A program made the translations under genes and the position numbers. 64,000 nucleotides of DNA, from positions 59,943 through 123,942 of the forward strand of contig JAUIHI010000019.1 in NCBI GenBank assembly GCA_030432295.1, in the 5' to 3' direction. Below the pieces are notes generated by a model. That model saw nothing but the letters and a program-made list of their open reading frames with translations, searched no databases and was not told the DNA's origin. Source of the stretch: Anaerolineae bacterium. Lineage in GTDB: Bacteria; Chloroflexota; Anaerolineae; Caldilineales; Caldilineaceae. Shown one piece after another: positions 1 to 9,060 of this stretch (positions are counted from its first letter, which is position 1; each line of letters opens with the position of its first letter).

Positions 1-1
1 G

Positions 2-832
2 CGCACCCGCTGCGAGGACGCGGGGCTGCGCCTGAATTCCATTGAGAATGTGCCCATCAAATTCTACGACAAAATTATGTTGGGCAAACCAGGCCGGGAC
101 GAACAGATCGAGCATATGCAGACGACCATCCGCAATATGGGGCGGGCGGGCATTCCCGTCTTCGGCTACCACTTCGTCGTCTGCGGTGTCTGGCGTACAT
201 CCCGCACGACACCGGGACGAGGCGGCGCACAGGTGACCGCTTTTGATATGGAAGCAGCCCAGAACGCACCTCTCTCCTTCGACCGGGTCTACACCGACGA
301 CGAAATCTGGGCCAACTACGAATACTTCATTAAGGCAGTCCTGCCCGTGGCCGAGGAAGCCGGGGTGATTCTGGCCCTGCACCCGGACGATCCGCCTGTG
401 CCATCCCTGGGCGGGGTGGCGCGGATTATGCGCAGCTTCGACGCCTTCAAACGGGCCATCGAAGTGGTCGGCCCCAGCCCGAATCACGGCCTGGACTTCT
501 GCGTGGGTTCCTGGTCGGAGATGAGTCCAGAGGAGTGCATGAAAGGGCTGCGCTACTTCGCCGAGCGGGGCAAAATCGTCTACGTCCACTTCCGGGATGT
601 GGTGGGCAGCGTGCCCAAATTCCGCGAGGGCTTCATCGGCGAGGGAAATATGGATATGTTTGAGGTGATGAAGATTCTCTGGGAATCGGGTTTCACCGGC
701 TATCTGATGGACGATCACGTGCCGCAGATGAGCAACGACGGGGGCTGGAACAGCCGTAGCCGGGCCTTTGCCAACGGCCAAATGACCGCGATGCTGGACA
801 TTTTGCAGAAGGGGTATGTGGCGAAGGGGTAA
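2..832 (+). CDS. uxuA: Mannonate dehydratase, 3' part (5' end outside the window)
   Basis: Dehydrates D-mannonate to 2-keto-3-deoxygluconate in hexuronate catabolism, in the cytoplasm. Only the last 276 codons are present; the frame is open to the left edge, so the start lies outside. Visible UxuA hallmarks are the early FGYHFVVCGVWRT segment, the LHPDDPP metal-site motif, LDFCVGSWSEM, the KIVYVHFRDV strand, and MDDHVPQMSND followed by RAFANGQM near the end. This order and spacing match the UxuA family rather than the enolase-fold ManD family. The gene converges on the DegT aminotransferase gene, separated only by a long perfect hairpin that probably terminates both. The internal GTG at 50 is a track artefact, not the start. 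Confidence 0.9.
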   Translation, partial: RTRCEDAGLRLNSIENVPIKFYDKIMLGKPGRDEQIEHMQTTIRNMGRAGIPVFGYHFVVCGVWRTSRTTPGRGGAQVTAFDMEAAQNAPLSFDRVYTDDEIWANYEYFIKAVLPVAEEAGVILALHPDDPPVPSLGGVARIMRSFDAFKRAIEVVGPSPNHGLDFCVGSWSEMSPEECMKGLRYFAERGKIVYVHFRDVVGSVPKFREGFIGEGNMDMFEVMKILWESGFTGYLMDDHVPQMSNDGGWNSRSRAFANGQMTAMLDILQKGYVAKG

Positions 833-837
833 AGCGT

Positions 838-898
838 GAGAAGTGCTGCGTGAAACGTGAGATCAGACGACGATCTCACGTTTCACGCAGCACTTCTC
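838..898. terminator. 27-bp perfect inverted repeat, bidirectional terminator (GTGAGATC family)
   Basis: Arms 838-864 and 872-898 are exact reverse complements (27 bp) around a 7-nt loop. It lies in the convergent gap between uxuA and the DegT gene. There is no long T run, so it works as a terminator only by analogy. The core word GTGAGATC recurs in hairpins at 18995-19027 and 60519-60553, so this is one copy of a dispersed family. Confidence 0.8.
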
Positions 899-901
899 TT
901 T

Positions 902-1987
902 TTACGCAGCAATTGCTGCACAGACCCGCTCGATCTGCGCCTCGGTCAGTGTGGAGTGCATGGGCAGGGAAAGAATCTCCGCTGCGGCCTGTTCGGTGGC
1001 GGGGAGGGAGACGGGCGACAGATGGCGATAGGCCGCCTGCTGGTGGACGGGAACCGGGTAGTGGATGCCGCTGGCGATACCCGCTGCCCGCAGCTTCTTT
1101 TGCAGCCCGTCCCGGTTGTCGGAGCGGACGACGTACAGATGGTAGACGTGGCGATAGCCGGGACGTTCCACTGGTTTGACGACAGAATCGGGCAGATGGG
1201 CCGCGTAGACCGCGGCCAACCGTCGCCGGTGTTCGTTCCAGCCGTCCAGATGGGCCAGCTTCACCCGCAGAATGGCCGCCTGCATTTCGTCCAGACGGCT
1301 GTTCATCCCCTCAATTTCCGAAACGTAGCGGTTCTCTGGCTTCCAGCCGTACTCCCGCAGCAGACGCACCCGTTCCAGCAGAGCCGGGTCGTTGCCGACA
1401 ACCGCGCCGCCGTCCCCCAGCGCGCCCAGGTTTTTGGTGGGGTAAAAGGAGAAGCAGGCCAGATCGCCGACACTGCCTACTTTTTGTCCCTGCCACTCTG
1501 CGCCGTGGGCCTGGGCGCAATCTTCGATCACCCGCAGACCGGCTTTCCTGGCAATGGGCAGAATTGCGCCCAAATCCGCCGGGTGGCCGTAGAGGTGGAC
1601 AGGAATGACGGCTTTGGTGCGGGGCGTAATCGCCTCGGCCAGACCCGCCGGGTCCAGTGTGTAGGTGGCGGGGTCGATGTCCACAAATACGGGCGTCGCA
1701 CCGGTCAGAGCGATGGCCGCGGCGGTGGCGACAGCGGTGTGGGCAACGGTTATCACCTCATCGCCAGGGCCGATGCCACAGGCGCGCAGGGCGATGTGCA
1801 GGGCGTCGGTCCCGTTGCCCACGCCAACTGCTCCGGACACCCCACACCAGGCCGCAAACTCTTCTTCAAACGCGGCCACCTCTTTGCCCAGAATATACCA
1901 GCCGCTTTCCAACACCCGCTGCACCGCCGCGTCGATATCCGCCTGCACCAGCCCGTACTCCGCCCGCAAATCCACCACTGGAATCAT
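902..1987 (-). CDS. DegT/DnrJ/EryC1/StrS family sugar aminotransferase
   Basis: PLP-dependent aminotransferase acting on nucleotide-linked keto-sugars, used for amino-sugar synthesis in surface polysaccharides. 361 residues, normal family length. It starts [11 protein letters not shown], followed by the [11 protein letters not shown] phosphate-binding loop (about 57-67), [10 protein letters not shown] (about 153-162) with the PLP aspartate, and [14 protein letters not shown] with the Schiff-base lysine K185. The ATG at 1987 was chosen because the family begins at exactly this point and a purine-rich GGCGGAG lies 9 nt upstream; the frame stays open to 2149 but the extra residues are not family sequence. 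A good -10 (2051-2056) precedes it. No sugar-nucleotide partner genes are adjacent, so the substrate is unknown. Confidence 0.88.
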   Translation of the reverse strand: MIPVVDLRAEYGLVQADIDAAVQRVLESGWYILGKEVAAFEEEFAAWCGVSGAVGVGNGTDALHIALRACGIGPGDEVITVAHTAVATAAAIALTGATPVFVDIDPATYTLDPAGLAEAITPRTKAVIPVHLYGHPADLGAILPIARKAGLRVIEDCAQAHGAEWQGQKVGSVGDLACFSFYPTKNLGALGDGGAVVGNDPALLERVRLLREYGWKPENRYVSEIEGMNSRLDEMQAAILRVKLAHLDGWNEHRRRLAAVYAAHLPDSVVKPVERPGYRHVYHLYVVRSDNRDGLQKKLRAAGIASGIHYPVPVHQQAAYRHLSPVSLPATEQAAAEILSLPMHSTLTEAQIERVCAAIAA

Positions 1988-2050
1988 CTGCTGTTGCTCC
2001 GCCGAAAGTTGGCCCAAAATAGACAAAGGCACGAGAAAACATTCGACGGC

Positions 2051-2078
2051 ATTATACCACAGCCATTCTGGCGTCGAA
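2051..2078 (-). promoter_or_regulatory. Putative promoter of the DegT aminotransferase gene
   Basis: On the minus strand TATAAT (2056-2051) is preceded by TGG, an extended -10. TTCGAC lies 16 nt further upstream (2078-2073) as a weak -35. This places transcription start near 2044 and gives a leader of about 57 nt before the ATG at 1987. The same TGnTATAAT-like form occurs upstream of tRNA-Gln. Confidence 0.5.
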
Positions 2079-2254
2079 TGGAACAATCCTTCGATACGAT
2101 CCAATCGACGCCAGCCCCTTTGTCTTTCCACGATGTTTAGCGTTATCATAAGATTGAATTTTCGGCCATTGCGTGCTAAAATTCTGCTTATCCTCTAAAT
2201 GGATTTATACACGGCACACTGGCGTGCAACTTCGCATATATTGCCGGTCCGATT

Positions 2255-2278
2255 GCTTCTGCAGTGCTACGCAGAAGC
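2255..2278 (+). promoter_or_regulatory. Leader hairpin upstream of the PFOR operon
   Basis: GCTTCTGC (2255-2262) pairs perfectly with GCAGAAGC (2271-2278) across an 8-nt loop, ending 10 nt before the AGGAG ribosome binding site (2289-2293) of the first PFOR gene. It may be an mRNA-stability or translation-control element. The role is inferred from position only. Confidence 0.35.
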
Positions 2279-2300
2279 TTATAGCACCAGGAGACATTCA

Positions 2301-4331
2301 ATGACAGACGTTAAACAGCAGCCGACGTCGCTGGAAAACCAGAATGGGCGGGCCAAAGCCTTTCCCTATCCGGGGATTCCCACCACCGCTGACGGCTCCG
2401 ACACAGTGACTTGGGTGGAAACAGCCATCACCCAAGGAGCCTGCGCCTATCCCATCACCTCGTCCACCAGTATGGGCGGTGGCTATGGCGCGGCGGTTTC
2501 CAACGGCAAAAAGAATCTGTGGGGCGAGACCCTCAGTTTTATGGAGCCGGAGTCCGAGCACAGCGCGGCCACAGCCTGCGAAGGCTTTGCTCTGACCGGT
2601 GGCCGGGTGAGCAATTTCACCTCTGGCCAGGGGCTGATTCTGATGCACGAGGTGCTGTACACCATCTCTGGCAAGCGCCTGCCGATGGTCTTTCACATCG
2701 GCTCCCGTGCCCTGACCAGCCAGAGCCTGAATGTCCACGCCGGCCACGACGACGTAATGGCTGTGCGGGAATCGGGCTGGGGCATCCTCTTTGGGCGCAC
2801 GGCCCAGGAATCCGGTGATCTGGCCCTCATCTGCCGCCGGGCTGCCGAAGCCAGCAAGACACCTTTTCTGAATGTGCAGGACGGCTTCCTGACCACCCAC
2901 ACCGTCGAGGATGTGCTGCTGATCGAGCCGGAGATGATGAAGGAGTTTGTTGGCTCCCCCTCCGAAAAGCTGGTCAACCTTTTTGACCCCTTCAATCCGG
3001 TGATGACTGGTGTTGTCCAGAACCAGGACAGCTATATGAAGGGGAAGATTGCCCAGCGCTTCTATTACGATCAGGTGCCTGCGGCCATCCAGGATGCCAT
3101 GGACGAGTTCTATCGGCTGACGGGCCGCCGCTACAATAAGGTGGATACCTACCGCATGGAAGATGCGGAGTATGCGATTGTGGGCATGGGTTCTCTGGTG
3201 GAGACGGCCAAAGCCACCGCGGATTGGATTCGGGACAATACGGGTATCAAACTGGGCGTCGTGCATGTCACTTGCTTCCGCCCCTTCCCCGGCGCAGAGA
3301 TTGTAGAAACGCTCAAGCATCTGAAGGGTTTTACGGTCGTCGAACGAATGGACGATCCTCTGGCTTCCAATAACCCCCTGACCAACGACATCAAAGCCGC
3401 CTTTACCGATGCCTACATCGGCGCGGAAGGCTACCCCAGCATTGACCACATCCCGACGATTTTCAGCGCCGCGGCGGGGCTGGGCAGCCGTGACGTGCGC
3501 CCCGGCCACTTCGTTTCGATGGCGCGCAATATGACAGGCGAAGGCGGTCGCCGCTTCTTTGTGGTGGGTATCGACCACGCACTGGCCCTGCCTATGCCGG
3601 TGGACCCGGATGTGCGTCCCAAAGGCGGCTTTTCCATGCGCGGCCATTCGGTGGGCGGCTACGGTTCTGTCACCACCAACAAAGTTATTGCCACGATTGC
3701 CGGTGATGTCTTTGGCAAAAAAGTGCAGGCCTATCCCAAGTACGGTTCGGAGAAGAAGGGGCTGCCCACGACTTATTATCTGACGGTGGCCGACGATCAG
3801 ATTATGACCCACTGCGAGTTGAATCAGGTCGAGTTTGTGCCGATGAACGACATCAACGCCTTCTTCAGCAGTTCGCCCCTGGCCGGTCTGACCCAGGGCG
3901 GCACGCTCTTTGTGCAGACGCCCAAAGAGACGCCGGAAGAGGTCTGGTCGATTATTCCGCCTAAAGCCAAGCAGACCATTCGCGAGAAGCAACTGCGGGT
4001 CGTCGTGGCCGACGGCGCCAAGATTGCCCGGGAAGAAGCGCCTGTGGCCGACTTGGAAGTGCGTATGCAGGGCATTGTGCTGCTGGGCATCTTCCTGAAG
4101 GTGACACCCTTTGCCCACGACGCGGGCATTGAGGACTCGGAAGTGCTGGCCCGTTCGGAGAAGGCTCTGCGCAAATACTTCGGCAAACGGGGCGAAAAAG
4201 TCGTCCAGGCCAACCTGCGCTGTGTGCAGCGGGGCTACGACGAATGCTTCGAGATTCCTGCCGACGTCATTGCCCAGGACATCAACGCCCCGATCTACAA
4301 CCCGGCTGTGAAGATCGAACTGTTTGCCTAA
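2301..4331 (+). CDS. Pyruvate:ferredoxin/flavodoxin oxidoreductase, alpha + gamma domain polypeptide
   Basis: Carries the first half of a PFOR that converts pyruvate, CoA and oxidised ferredoxin to acetyl-CoA, CO2 and reduced ferredoxin in the cytoplasm. 676 residues, covering domains I-III of the single-chain enzyme (about 1200 residues). The N-terminal pyrimidine-binding region includes AYPITSSTSMGGGY and the block HIGSRALTSQSLNVH, which corresponds to the pyruvate-binding arginine region. The middle part (about 290-400) has VGMGSLVETAKA and VTCFRPFPG of domain II. The last 250 residues (GGYGSVTTNK onward) are the gamma domain. The iron-sulfur and thiamine domains are in the next gene, so the enzyme is split in two. 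The start ATG has AGGAG 8 nt upstream. A hairpin repeat separates the two cistrons. Confidence 0.88.
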   Translation: MTDVKQQPTSLENQNGRAKAFPYPGIPTTADGSDTVTWVETAITQGACAYPITSSTSMGGGYGAAVSNGKKNLWGETLSFMEPESEHSAATACEGFALTGGRVSNFTSGQGLILMHEVLYTISGKRLPMVFHIGSRALTSQSLNVHAGHDDVMAVRESGWGILFGRTAQESGDLALICRRAAEASKTPFLNVQDGFLTTHTVEDVLLIEPEMMKEFVGSPSEKLVNLFDPFNPVMTGVVQNQDSYMKGKIAQRFYYDQVPAAIQDAMDEFYRLTGRRYNKVDTYRMEDAEYAIVGMGSLVETAKATADWIRDNTGIKLGVVHVTCFRPFPGAEIVETLKHLKGFTVVERMDDPLASNNPLTNDIKAAFTDAYIGAEGYPSIDHIPTIFSAAAGLGSRDVRPGHFVSMARNMTGEGGRRFFVVGIDHALALPMPVDPDVRPKGGFSMRGHSVGGYGSVTTNKVIATIAGDVFGKKVQAYPKYGSEKKGLPTTYYLTVADDQIMTHCELNQVEFVPMNDINAFFSSSPLAGLTQGGTLFVQTPKETPEEVWSIIPPKAKQTIREKQLRVVVADGAKIAREEAPVADLEVRMQGIVLLGIFLKVTPFAHDAGIEDSEVLARSEKALRKYFGKRGEKVVQANLRCVQRGYDECFEIPADVIAQDINAPIYNPAVKIELFA

Positions 4332-4339
4332 ATAAAAGA

Positions 4340-4416
4340 GATAGTAGGTATTGGGTATTCGATATTTTATTGGCACGACTTCACATCGAATACCCAATAC
4401 CCAATATCCAATATCT
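4340..4416. repeat. Heptamer-built inverted repeat between the two PFOR genes
   Basis: Perfect 17-nt arms at 4347-4363 and 4385-4401, with further pairing outside. The right arm is a tandem of 7-nt words (ATACCCA, ATACCCA, ATATCCA, ATATCTG at 4390-4417). The same words form the element inside the reading frame at 45534-45607. It sits inside the operon just before the AAGGAG site of the second cistron, so it is probably not a full terminator. Confidence 0.85.
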
Positions 4417-4433
4417 GTTAAGGAGCACCACAC

Positions 4434-6062
4434 GTGGCTGTAACAACCAACACCATCGACATTACCAAACTGAGCAAGACCGCCAACGGCAACGGCAGCG
4501 GCGGCTATGATTCTTCGATTATTGATGTGCAGGACTTCTTCGACCGGGTGGTCGGCGGCTATAACGACGGCGCGGGCGAGGACGATCTGCCCGCGGATAT
4601 GGGCACGGCCCGCTCGATTATCCCCGCTGGCACGGGCGCTTATCGGGATTTTAGCTACATTGCGCCGGAGATTCCCCAATACATCCAGGAAAACTGCACG
4701 GGCTGTATGACCTGTGTGACCCAGTGCCCGGACACGGCGATTCTGGGCAAGGCGATCTATGTGGAAGAGTTGGACAACCACCTGGCCGCCATCGAAAACG
4801 ACGACGAGCGGGCCTATATGGCTGACCAGTTCGCCATCACCAGCAAATTCTACAAAGTGCCCGAACGCCAGAAGAAGAATCCCGGCAAGTTTGGCATCTT
4901 CATCGACCCCACCAAATGCAAGGGCTGCTCCGAGTGTGTGGAAGCCTGCGACGACCTGGGCTACCACGCGCTGAAGATGATTCCCAAGGAAGATACGACA
5001 GTTCCCAAGTATCAGAAGAGCATCGACTTCTTCCGCAAACTGCCCGCCACCCCCCAAGAGTTTATCAACGACCGGGTGGCTGTGGATATGATGCTGGCCG
5101 AGCAGTCGATGTTGTATGTGGGCGGTGCGGGTTCCTGCGCCGGCTGTGGCGAGGCGACAGTCATCCGCATGTGGCTGGCCGCGCTGGGCTACAAATACGG
5201 TGCGGAGAATATCGGCATCGCCGCCAGCACCGGCTGCAATACCGTCTATGGCAGCACCTATCCCTACAACCCCTACATTGTGCCCTGGAGCAACAGCCTC
5301 TTTGAGAATGGCCCGGCCTTCGCGATGGGTATCCGTATGCGCTGGGACCAGTTGGGCTGGCAGGACAAGCAGTTGTGGGTGATGGGCGGCGACGGCGCGA
5401 TGCTCGACATCGGCTTCCAGTCCCTGAGCCGGATGATGGCCAGCGGTATGAACATCAAAGTCTTGATTCTGGACACACAGGTCTACTCCAACACCGGCGG
5501 CCAGACCAGCACCGGCTCCTTCACCGGCCAGGAAGCCAAGATGTACGCCTTTGGTTCGGCCAAGCCGGGCAAGACCGAACTGCGCAAGGAGATCGGGCGC
5601 ATTGCGATGATGCACCCCAACACCTTCGTGGCTCAGACGGTGGCGGCTGTGCCCAACCACTTCTACCAGGCGATTCTGGACGCGGCCTCCTTCGACGGCC
5701 CCGCGATTGTCAGCACCTATACCACCTGCCAGCCGGAACACGGGGTGGCCGACGATATGGCCCGCCACCAGTCCAAGCTGGCCGTGGACAGCCGGGCCTT
5801 CCCCATGTTTGTCTACGACCCGCGCAACGGCGACACCATCAAAGAGCGGCTGAGCCTGAAGGGCAACCCGGCCGCGGACGAAGACTGGTACACCATCCGC
5901 AAGACCGGTGAGACCATCGACTTCCTCACCTTCGCCCGCTCGGAAGGGCGCTTCGCCAAGCAGTTCGACAAAGAGGGCAACCCCTCGGAGACGCTGCTGG
6001 CCGCCAAGGCGGATCGGCTGGCCAACTGGCATATGCTGCAGGAGATGGCTGGCGTGCGGTAG
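4434..6062 (+). CDS. Pyruvate:ferredoxin/flavodoxin oxidoreductase, delta (2[4Fe-4S]) + beta (ThDP) polypeptide
   Basis: Second half of the split PFOR, 542 residues. Two ferredoxin-type clusters are visible: C88-x2-C91-x2-C94-x3-C98 and C162-x2-C165-x2-C168-x3-C172. The beta part starts near 220 with SCAGCGE (C235, C238), TGCN (C268) and TTCQ (C432), matching the four cysteines that hold the cluster nearest thiamine. The ThDP motif runs from GDG (319-321) to N353. The start is GTG at 4434 with AAGGAG 8 nt upstream; no ATG fits. A long antisense open frame across both genes is only a codon-bias shadow. The gene ends before a stem-loop at 6103-6139. Confidence 0.9.
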   Translation: MAVTTNTIDITKLSKTANGNGSGGYDSSIIDVQDFFDRVVGGYNDGAGEDDLPADMGTARSIIPAGTGAYRDFSYIAPEIPQYIQENCTGCMTCVTQCPDTAILGKAIYVEELDNHLAAIENDDERAYMADQFAITSKFYKVPERQKKNPGKFGIFIDPTKCKGCSECVEACDDLGYHALKMIPKEDTTVPKYQKSIDFFRKLPATPQEFINDRVAVDMMLAEQSMLYVGGAGSCAGCGEATVIRMWLAALGYKYGAENIGIAASTGCNTVYGSTYPYNPYIVPWSNSLFENGPAFAMGIRMRWDQLGWQDKQLWVMGGDGAMLDIGFQSLSRMMASGMNIKVLILDTQVYSNTGGQTSTGSFTGQEAKMYAFGSAKPGKTELRKEIGRIAMMHPNTFVAQTVAAVPNHFYQAILDAASFDGPAIVSTYTTCQPEHGVADDMARHQSKLAVDSRAFPMFVYDPRNGDTIKERLSLKGNPAADEDWYTIRKTGETIDFLTFARSEGRFAKQFDKEGNPSETLLAAKADRLANWHMLQEMAGVR

Positions 6063-6102
6063 GGTTGGTTGGCTAGTTGAATTGTTGATTGGATGACAAA
6101 TT

Positions 6103-6139
6103 GGGGCGTTTGTGCGATACTATTTCGCATGGACGCCCC
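6103..6139 (+). terminator. Probable terminator of the PFOR operon
   Basis: GGGGCG-initiated arm 6103-6117 pairs with 6125-6139 (ending GGACGCCCC, G-U pairs allowed) and is followed by GGTTTTGTTA. It lies 40 bp after the stop of the beta polypeptide. The DNA becomes AT-rich immediately downstream, marking the edge of an accessory patch. Confidence 0.55.
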
Positions 6140-6271
6140 GGTTTTGTTATTTCACGCTAAATTATTCCCAATCGATCTGCAATTGAGCGGTATACGAATG
6201 ATCCAGCAACATAATTATTGGTGTGTCTAGTTTGATTCTATTTGCCAAGCCTATTTGAAAAGGTATCCATT

Positions 6272-7705
6272 ATGCAGTCAATTGGTGTTATAGATATTTC
6301 TCACGTAGATTCTGGAAAAATATTGAGTATTCAGGAGGGTCACTTTGTTGATCTGAAGGCCATCGATATACAACCAGCAAAATTGACACGTTCAATTTCG
6401 GCTTTTTCAAATGCTGAAGGGGGTGAACTATATGTTGGTATTGACGATGATAAAATAAACAATATTCGTATTTGGCGCGGATTCAGTACTCCGGAAGATG
6501 CAAACGGTCATATTCAGATATTTGAAAAGCTTTTTCCATTGGGTGATGAGTTTTCGTACTCTTTTCTTAGTACTGTTTCCCAGAATGGACTTGTTCTGAA
6601 AATTGAAGTACGAAAAAGTCGATCAATCAAGACGGCTTCAAACGGTAAAATATATGTTCGGCGTGGGGCACAGAATTTACCTGTTGATATGGACGAGGAG
6701 ATAGCACGTCTGAGACGTAACAAAGGGCTTGCTTCTTTCGAAACAGAAACTGTCAATACTGATCCGGAATTCATCTCTAATTCGACGGTTATTCTTAAAT
6801 TTATGATAGATGTCATACCAAATGCTGAACCAGAGGCTTGGCTGAGGAAACAACAGCTCATTATTCAGAATCTTCCCACTGTTTCTGGTATAGTTTTGTT
6901 TGCGGAAGAACCCCAAGCTTTACTTCCTAAGAGATCTGGAATCAAACTCTACCGTTACAAAACGACTGCGGATGAGGGTACACGAGATACGCTAGATTTT
7001 GACCCAATCTCTATCGATGGATGTGCCTATGAGCAAATTCGGGTAGCCGTCAACAGGACTGTGAACATTATTGAATCCATAAGAATCCGGACCTCATCTG
7101 GGCTCGAGAACGTAAAATACCCTCCCACTGCTCTTCATGAGGTTATTACAAACGCTATATTACATCGAGATTACAGTATCGCTGATGATATTCATATCAG
7201 AATTTTCGATAATCGAGTAGAAGTCATTAGCCCAGGAACTTTGCCTGCACATATTACACCGGAAAATATCTTGGAAGAACGGTTTTCTCGAAATGGGTCG
7301 ATTGTTAGAATCATCAATAAATTCCCCGATCCCCCGAATAAAGATGTTGGGGAAGGCTTGAATACTGCTTTCCTTGCTATGCGAGAGATGAAGCTCAAGG
7401 ATCCTATAATTGAGCAAACTGGCGAAAATGTAAGAGTAATTTTGCGGCATGAACCTCTTGGCACACCAGAAGAGATAATATTGGAGTATTTGCAGAACTA
7501 TAGGCAAATAGCGAATCGTGAAGCTAGGGAAATTTGCTTTATCGGCTCTGAAAATCAAATGAAACGTATACTCCAAAATATGGTAAAGAACAACATGATC
7601 GAGCAGGTGCCAGGTACGACAAGATACACCGCAGCTTATCGACTAAAAGAGAATATTGACACGATTGGTGAGTCTGATCAACCATCACTATTTGGACACG
7701 GTTGA
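6272..7705 (+). CDS. AlbA_2 (Schlafen-like) / HATPase_c_4 putative DNA-binding protein
   Basis: 477-residue protein of the COG2865 type ('ATP-dependent DNA helicase RecG-like', though it has no helicase motor). The N-terminal third (about 20-150) is the AlbA_2 domain, with EGHFVDLKA, the ISAFSNAEGGELYVGIDD strand-loop and KIYVRRGAQNLP. The middle has LHEVITNAILHRDY (about 287-300), the signature of the HATPase-like domain. The end is a winged-helix-like region. In other bacteria such proteins are regulators or parts of defence islands; no role can be assigned here. Codon use is clearly AT-rich against the flanking genes, suggesting recent transfer. ATG 6272 is preceded by GAAAAGG; a TTG at 6242 is possible but has no ribosome site. 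Confidence 0.75.
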   Translation: MQSIGVIDISHVDSGKILSIQEGHFVDLKAIDIQPAKLTRSISAFSNAEGGELYVGIDDDKINNIRIWRGFSTPEDANGHIQIFEKLFPLGDEFSYSFLSTVSQNGLVLKIEVRKSRSIKTASNGKIYVRRGAQNLPVDMDEEIARLRRNKGLASFETETVNTDPEFISNSTVILKFMIDVIPNAEPEAWLRKQQLIIQNLPTVSGIVLFAEEPQALLPKRSGIKLYRYKTTADEGTRDTLDFDPISIDGCAYEQIRVAVNRTVNIIESIRIRTSSGLENVKYPPTALHEVITNAILHRDYSIADDIHIRIFDNRVEVISPGTLPAHITPENILEERFSRNGSIVRIINKFPDPPNKDVGEGLNTAFLAMREMKLKDPIIEQTGENVRVILRHEPLGTPEEIILEYLQNYRQIANREAREICFIGSENQMKRILQNMVKNNMIEQVPGTTRYTAAYRLKENIDTIGESDQPSLFGHG

Positions 7706-7787
7706 TTTTTCTCGATCGATACTTTGCTGGCCATGGCCTTCATTGCTAAGAAGTATGCCACTTACTCTAATAGAAGCACCTCCCCAA

Positions 7788-7831
7788 AGCCGGATAGCAG
7801 CCATCCGGCTTTTTTGTTATACTGTGGGCAG
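7788..7831 (+). promoter_or_regulatory. Terminator-promoter module, copy 1
   Basis: AGCCGGAT (7788-7795) pairs with ATCCGGCT (7803-7810), followed by six T residues: a typical Rho-independent terminator. The T run flows straight into an extended -10, TGTTATACT (-10 at 7818-7823). The last 28 bases of the module are identical at 13833-13860. It insulates the AlbA_2 gene from the small genes that follow and probably drives them. Confidence 0.7.
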
Positions 7832-7889
7832 CATTGATGCGATGATCGAACGTTTCTTAATTGACCCAGCGCGCTTTCCTGGATGAACT

Positions 7890-8216
7890 GTGAACCCTAC
7901 GACCAATCGTTCCTGGCCGATTCGTGTCTCGGATCGCCGAGGCAACTCCATCTACATAACGTGGGAGCGATGGGAACATGCCCTTGCCCATCCGGGTATG
8001 GAAAATGGGTTGTTGGATACCGTATTGGAGACGATTCGACTCGGCACACGCAGGCAAGACAAATATCAGGCGGACAAATTCACTTATACGATGGAATCCT
8101 TCGATCTCCCAGAACCGTACACACATACGGTCGTTGTCGTAAAAATAGGCTGGCAGGGAAATCCGCCTGAGCATAACAATTTTGTGCTTACAGCTTATCT
8201 CGTTCAGAAATGGTGA
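7890..8216 (+). CDS. Small protein, possible RelE/barnase-fold toxin-like partner of a DUF2283 protein
   Basis: 108 residues. WERWEHALAHPGM in the first half and a hydrophobic strand pattern ending NFVLTAYLVQKW resemble the compact nuclease-like proteins (DUF4258, phage-associated barnase/RelE-like) that accompany DUF2283 antitoxins. No catalytic set can be confirmed by eye. The GTG start at 7890 was chosen because the alternative ATG at 7883 is in another frame. The stop lies 4 bp before the DUF2283 gene, a spacing typical of toxin-antitoxin pairs. Toxin identity is an inference. Confidence 0.5.
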   Translation: MNPTTNRSWPIRVSDRRGNSIYITWERWEHALAHPGMENGLLDTVLETIRLGTRRQDKYQADKFTYTMESFDLPEPYTHTVVVVKIGWQGNPPEHNNFVLTAYLVQKW

Positions 8217-8220
8217 TGGT

Positions 8221-8595
8221 ATGAAAGCAATCCACTACGACGCCGAGGGCGATATTTTGTCGATATCCTTTGCAGAAAGCGAGGGGCGCCCCCATACGGG
8301 CGTCGAACTCTCGGACAATATCGTTCTTTACTTCGATCCTGTACTGGAACAGCCGATAGCGTTGATTCTTTCCAGCTATCAGGCAATGCTTCACGCCCAC
8401 GCACAGATACCCCTGTCGCTTGATGGGCTGGAAGGAATACCTGTAGCGTACAGCGCGACGATACTGAAGCTGCTGCAACGCACGCCGCTGAACAGCTTTC
8501 TGCAATTGGTGGATGCGCCCCTACTGGCCATGCCGAGCAGTCGGCTCCGAGATGTCTTTGCACCTACAATTCTGCAAACCGTAACTGCCAGTTGA
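8221..8595 (+). CDS. DUF2283 domain protein, probable antitoxin-type partner
   Basis: 124 residues. The first 50 (MKAIHYDAEGDILSISF, then VELSDNIVLYFDP and PIALILSSYQ) follow the DUF2283 pattern: a small beta domain with an acidic second strand, often found beside DUF4258-type toxins. The longer C-terminal half (VAYSATILKLLQRTPLNSF) is not part of the core domain and I do not recognise it. The ATG at 8221 is 4 bp after the upstream stop, so the two are translationally linked. Confidence 0.6.
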   Translation: MKAIHYDAEGDILSISFAESEGRPHTGVELSDNIVLYFDPVLEQPIALILSSYQAMLHAHAQIPLSLDGLEGIPVAYSATILKLLQRTPLNSFLQLVDAPLLAMPSSRLRDVFAPTILQTVTAS

Positions 8596-8613
8596 CGATT
8601 ATTCCCAGAAAAC

Positions 8614-8657
8614 CGGATAGCAGCCACCCGGAATTTTGCTGTACTGGGCGGCAAGCT
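8614..8657 (+). promoter_or_regulatory. Degenerate copy of the terminator-promoter module
   Basis: AACCGGATAGCAGCCACCCGG and the following GAATTTTGCTGTACTGGGC align with the modules at 7788 and 13817, but the stem is broken and the -10 has become TGTACT. It lies between the DUF2283 gene and the ribbon-helix-helix gene, so module copies mark the borders of successive small-gene cassettes. Confidence 0.45.
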
Positions 8658-8754
8658 GACTGTGTGCAGCCCGGCGGGACTTCGTAGGCGTGGAGCAGTT
8701 CAATCTTCAGGTTGTAGACGCCAGCGAATTTCTATTGCGGATTGGAGCCATTCA

Positions 8755-9009
8755 ATGACAACACTCAGTTTACGCTTGCCCGAATCATTGCACCGCGGAT
8801 TGAAAGAGGCCGTGCAACAGGAGGGAATTTCAATCAATCAATTCATTACACTTGCCGTCGCCGAAAAGCTCTCAGCGTTGCTAACGGAAGACTACCTGGA
8901 AGCACGCGCAGCGCGGGGCAACCGTGACAGCTATCTGGCGGCTTTGGCCGAAGTGCCAGATGTGGAGCCAGAGGAATACGATCGGTTACCATCGCCTGTG
9001 TCCACTTAA
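8755..9009 (+). CDS. Ribbon-helix-helix (HicB/Arc-like) antitoxin-type protein
   Basis: 84 residues. MTTLSLRLPESLHRGLKEAV, then EGISINQFITLAVAEKL, is a textbook ribbon-helix-helix: a DNA-binding beta strand followed by two helices, as in HicB C-termini and other antitoxins. The tail is acidic. Such proteins usually bind their own promoter as dimers. The ATG at 8755 starts exactly at the RHH strand; the upstream open frame has no family sequence. The partner is presumably the 64-residue protein 51 bp downstream. Confidence 0.65.
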   Translation: MTTLSLRLPESLHRGLKEAVQQEGISINQFITLAVAEKLSALLTEDYLEARAARGNRDSYLAALAEVPDVEPEEYDRLPSPVST

Positions 9010-9060
9010 GCAGCAGGAAGCAATTGCGAGTGCCTTCTACTCCGAAGGTGTAAGTGCCCA

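Noticed and set aside
2298..6032. A 1244-codon open frame on the minus strand across both PFOR genes
   Set aside because: It is antisense to two clearly conserved genes, has no domain sense, and even crosses the intercistronic hairpin. It is a shadow caused by high GC at third positions.
6272..7705. RecG helicase
   Set aside because: Databases often call this family RecG-like, but there are no Walker A/B or helicase motifs in the sequence.
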